From NCBI RefSeq assembly GCF_008710705.1, contig NZ_VYRZ01000003.1:1-64000 (forward strand): a DNA stretch of 64,000 nt, read 5' to 3'. Every line of letters begins with the position of its first letter. Positions within the stretch are counted from its first letter, which is position 1. Position numbers and translations under genes: made by a program. The notes beneath the pieces were generated by a model. It searched no databases and was not told where the DNA came from. It saw only the letters and a program-made list of their open reading frames with translations. This DNA comes from Microbacterium radiodurans. Lineage in GTDB: Bacteria; Actinomycetota; Actinomycetes; Actinomycetales; Microbacteriaceae. This document shows positions 62,560 through 64,000 of the stretch, in pieces.

Positions 62560-63969
62560 GTGATCTGGGAGATCGACGAGCGCCAGCGCACCATCGAGGG
62601 CCTCGACGCCGACGGGCGTCCGCGTCCGGAATACGCCGCATCGCTCGGGCTGGTCCGTGCGCCGTTCGGACGCCGGGCGCTCGCGACGGTGATCGAGGCG
62701 CTCGTCGTCGTCCTGCTGCAGCTGCCGATGGCGCTGATCGCGCTGCCGGCGCTGATCGGCGCCGCGCTCGCGGCCGACCCGGTGGCGGCCCTCGCGGGAC
62801 GCGACGACCTCGTGCTCGTGATCGTGGTCGCCGCCGCGAGCAGCGTCCTGTCGACGGCGTTCATCCTCGTCCAGCTGATCCTGCTCGGTCGTCGCGGTGT
62901 GACGATCGGCAAGGCGGCGACCGGGCTGCGCGCGGTGAACGTCCGCACGCTCGAGCGACCGGGGTTCTGGCGCGGCGCGGTGGTCCGCTATCTCGTCCTG
63001 TCGCTGAGCTTCGCGATCCCCGTGCTCGGTCCGCTCCTCGTGATCGCGCTCTCGCCGCTGTTCGACCCCGCCCGCCGCGGACGCAGCTGGCCGGACGTCG
63101 TCGCGGCGACGTGGCTCGTCGACATCCGCAACGGCCTCAACCCGTACGACCAGAAGCGGATGCGCATCGCCCGCAAGACGGCCGCGACCGATCTGCGCGA
63201 CGAGAAGGCCGAGCTGCCCTCCCTCGCCACTCCCGGCGCCGGCGGCGGAGCGGGAGCCTACGTGCCGCTCGCGCGCAATCGCGGCGGCGTCCTCGGCGCG
63301 GTGCGCTCGGCCCCCGGCGCCGGCGTCGTCGGCGATGACGCGGATGCCGCGGTCGACCACCCGTCGGCCATTCCCACCACGGTCGCCCCCGCTCCCTTCG
63401 CGGCCTCCGCACCTTCTCCGGCACCCGCCGCCGCCGCGCCGGCCGCCCCGCCCGCTCCTGTTGCGGTCCCCGCCACCGCGGGCCTCGCCGCGGAGCCGGG
63501 ACTCGCCGCCCCCGGCGCCATCGTCGCGCCCGCGGCGGGCGCATCCGCGTGGACCCCGCCGCCGCTGCTCGAGGAGGAGCGGGCTCCGGCTGCCGCACCG
63601 GCTGCCGCACCCGCACCTGCCCCGGGCGCGCCCGCCTCGACCCGGATCACCCTCACGCTCGATTCCGGCGAGACGGTCGCCGTGACCGGGGGCGGCGTCG
63701 TGCTCGGACGGGCCCCGGCGACGGGTCCGGACGACCGGGACGTCGAGCCGGTGCCCGTCGCCGACCCCTCGCGGTCGATCTCGAAGACCCACTGGGCGCT
63801 GCTGCGCGCCGGCGACAGCCTCACCGCCGTCGAGCGCGGCTCGACCAACGGCAGTGTGCTCGTCCGGGCCGGTGCCGAGCAGCCGCTCGAGCCCGGCGTC
63901 GCCGTCGACGTCCGAAGCGGCGACACCATCCGCTTCGGCGACCGCTCGGCCACCGTGGCCGTCGGCTGA
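62560..63969 (+). CDS. RDD-family membrane protein with C-terminal FHA domain
   Basis: The 469-aa protein has an N-terminal RDD domain with about three transmembrane helices (about 30-170; GRRGVTIGKAATGLRAVNV). A long Ala/Pro-rich cytoplasmic linker (about 220-355) leads to an FHA domain (GGGVVLGRAP, DPSRSISKTHWALL, ERGSTNGSVLV), which binds phospho-threonine peptides. It probably recruits a Ser/Thr-kinase-phosphorylated partner to the membrane. Similar RDD-FHA proteins occur beside MoxR-ATPase and DUF58 genes in actinobacteria; those would lie to the right of this window. Confidence 0.87.
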   Translation: MIWEIDERQRTIEGLDADGRPRPEYAASLGLVRAPFGRRALATVIEALVVVLLQLPMALIALPALIGAALAADPVAALAGRDDLVLVIVVAAASSVLSTAFILVQLILLGRRGVTIGKAATGLRAVNVRTLERPGFWRGAVVRYLVLSLSFAIPVLGPLLVIALSPLFDPARRGRSWPDVVAATWLVDIRNGLNPYDQKRMRIARKTAATDLRDEKAELPSLATPGAGGGAGAYVPLARNRGGVLGAVRSAPGAGVVGDDADAAVDHPSAIPTTVAPAPFAASAPSPAPAAAAPAAPPAPVAVPATAGLAAEPGLAAPGAIVAPAAGASAWTPPPLLEEERAPAAAPAAAPAPAPGAPASTRITLTLDSGETVAVTGGGVVLGRAPATGPDDRDVEPVPVADPSRSISKTHWALLRAGDSLTAVERGSTNGSVLVRAGAEQPLEPGVAVDVRSGDTIRFGDRSATVAVG

Positions 63970-64000
63970 CCCGGCACCGCTCACGACCCGCATCCGCTGA

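Overview
The window is chromosomal DNA from a high-GC actinobacterium. Codon use, the many GTG and overlapping starts, and several family-level matches (DUF7882-type small proteins, an R/D-repeat protein beside the rRNA operon, the DUF6350-purN-purH order) point to Microbacteriaceae, most likely Microbacterium or a close relative. This is inferred from the sequence; no database search was run.

Left part (1-16737). The end of an rRNA operon (partial 5S rRNA plus a terminator) is followed by one long, tightly packed, co-directional block: R/D-repeat protein, HAD phosphatase, small protein, tlyA, nadK, recN, pyrG, ADP-ribose pyrophosphatase, xerD, a VKOR-family protein, parA, scpA, scpB, an rRNA pseudouridine synthase, tyrA, cmk and der. 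Start and stop codons overlap at most junctions. The order matches the actinobacterial block known from Mycobacterium tuberculosis Rv1692-Rv1713. It groups chromosome segregation, DNA repair and chromosome-dimer resolution with nucleotide, NADP and rRNA-modification functions.

Middle part (16738-38866). A patchwork of mostly single genes and pairs: GNAT, a NUDIX protein with a second PIN/NYN-like domain, DUF2809, a Bax inhibitor-1 homologue, GDPD, an ABC exporter pair, a GAF histidine kinase, an AraC regulator overlapping a DUF7882 gene, a fatty acid desaturase, a lone araD with deviating codon use, a lipoprotein serine hydrolase, a diacylglycerol-kinase remnant, a tRNA-like gene with a CAU anticodon, a VOC protein flanked by two copies of a palindromic repeat, a UvrD/PcrA helicase, an SseB protein, a LigD-type polymerase facing an ATP-dependent DNA ligase, and an AI-2E family transporter.

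Accessory stretch (about 38900-43000). Small hypothetical genes, an SRAP/HMCES peptidase plus a remnant of a second SRAP gene, a small secreted protein, a third DUF7882 paralogue and long gaps with no visible gene. This is the most plastic part of the window.

Right part (43020-64000). A secreted alkaline phosphatase with a C-terminal WxL-like domain is followed by a membrane-anchored WxL-interacting-like protein, which suggests a surface-displayed phosphatase pair. Next come acyl-CoA dehydrogenase, an FAD/Rieske oxidoreductase, acyl-CoA ligase, an aldo/keto reductase, a small multidrug exporter, a NarL-type two-component system, sucCD, a purine permease, DUF6350, purN, purH and an RDD-FHA protein.

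A recurring feature is a TANNNT hexamer ending 6-7 nt before the start codon of single genes that lack a Shine-Dalgarno sequence, consistent with frequent leaderless transcription.
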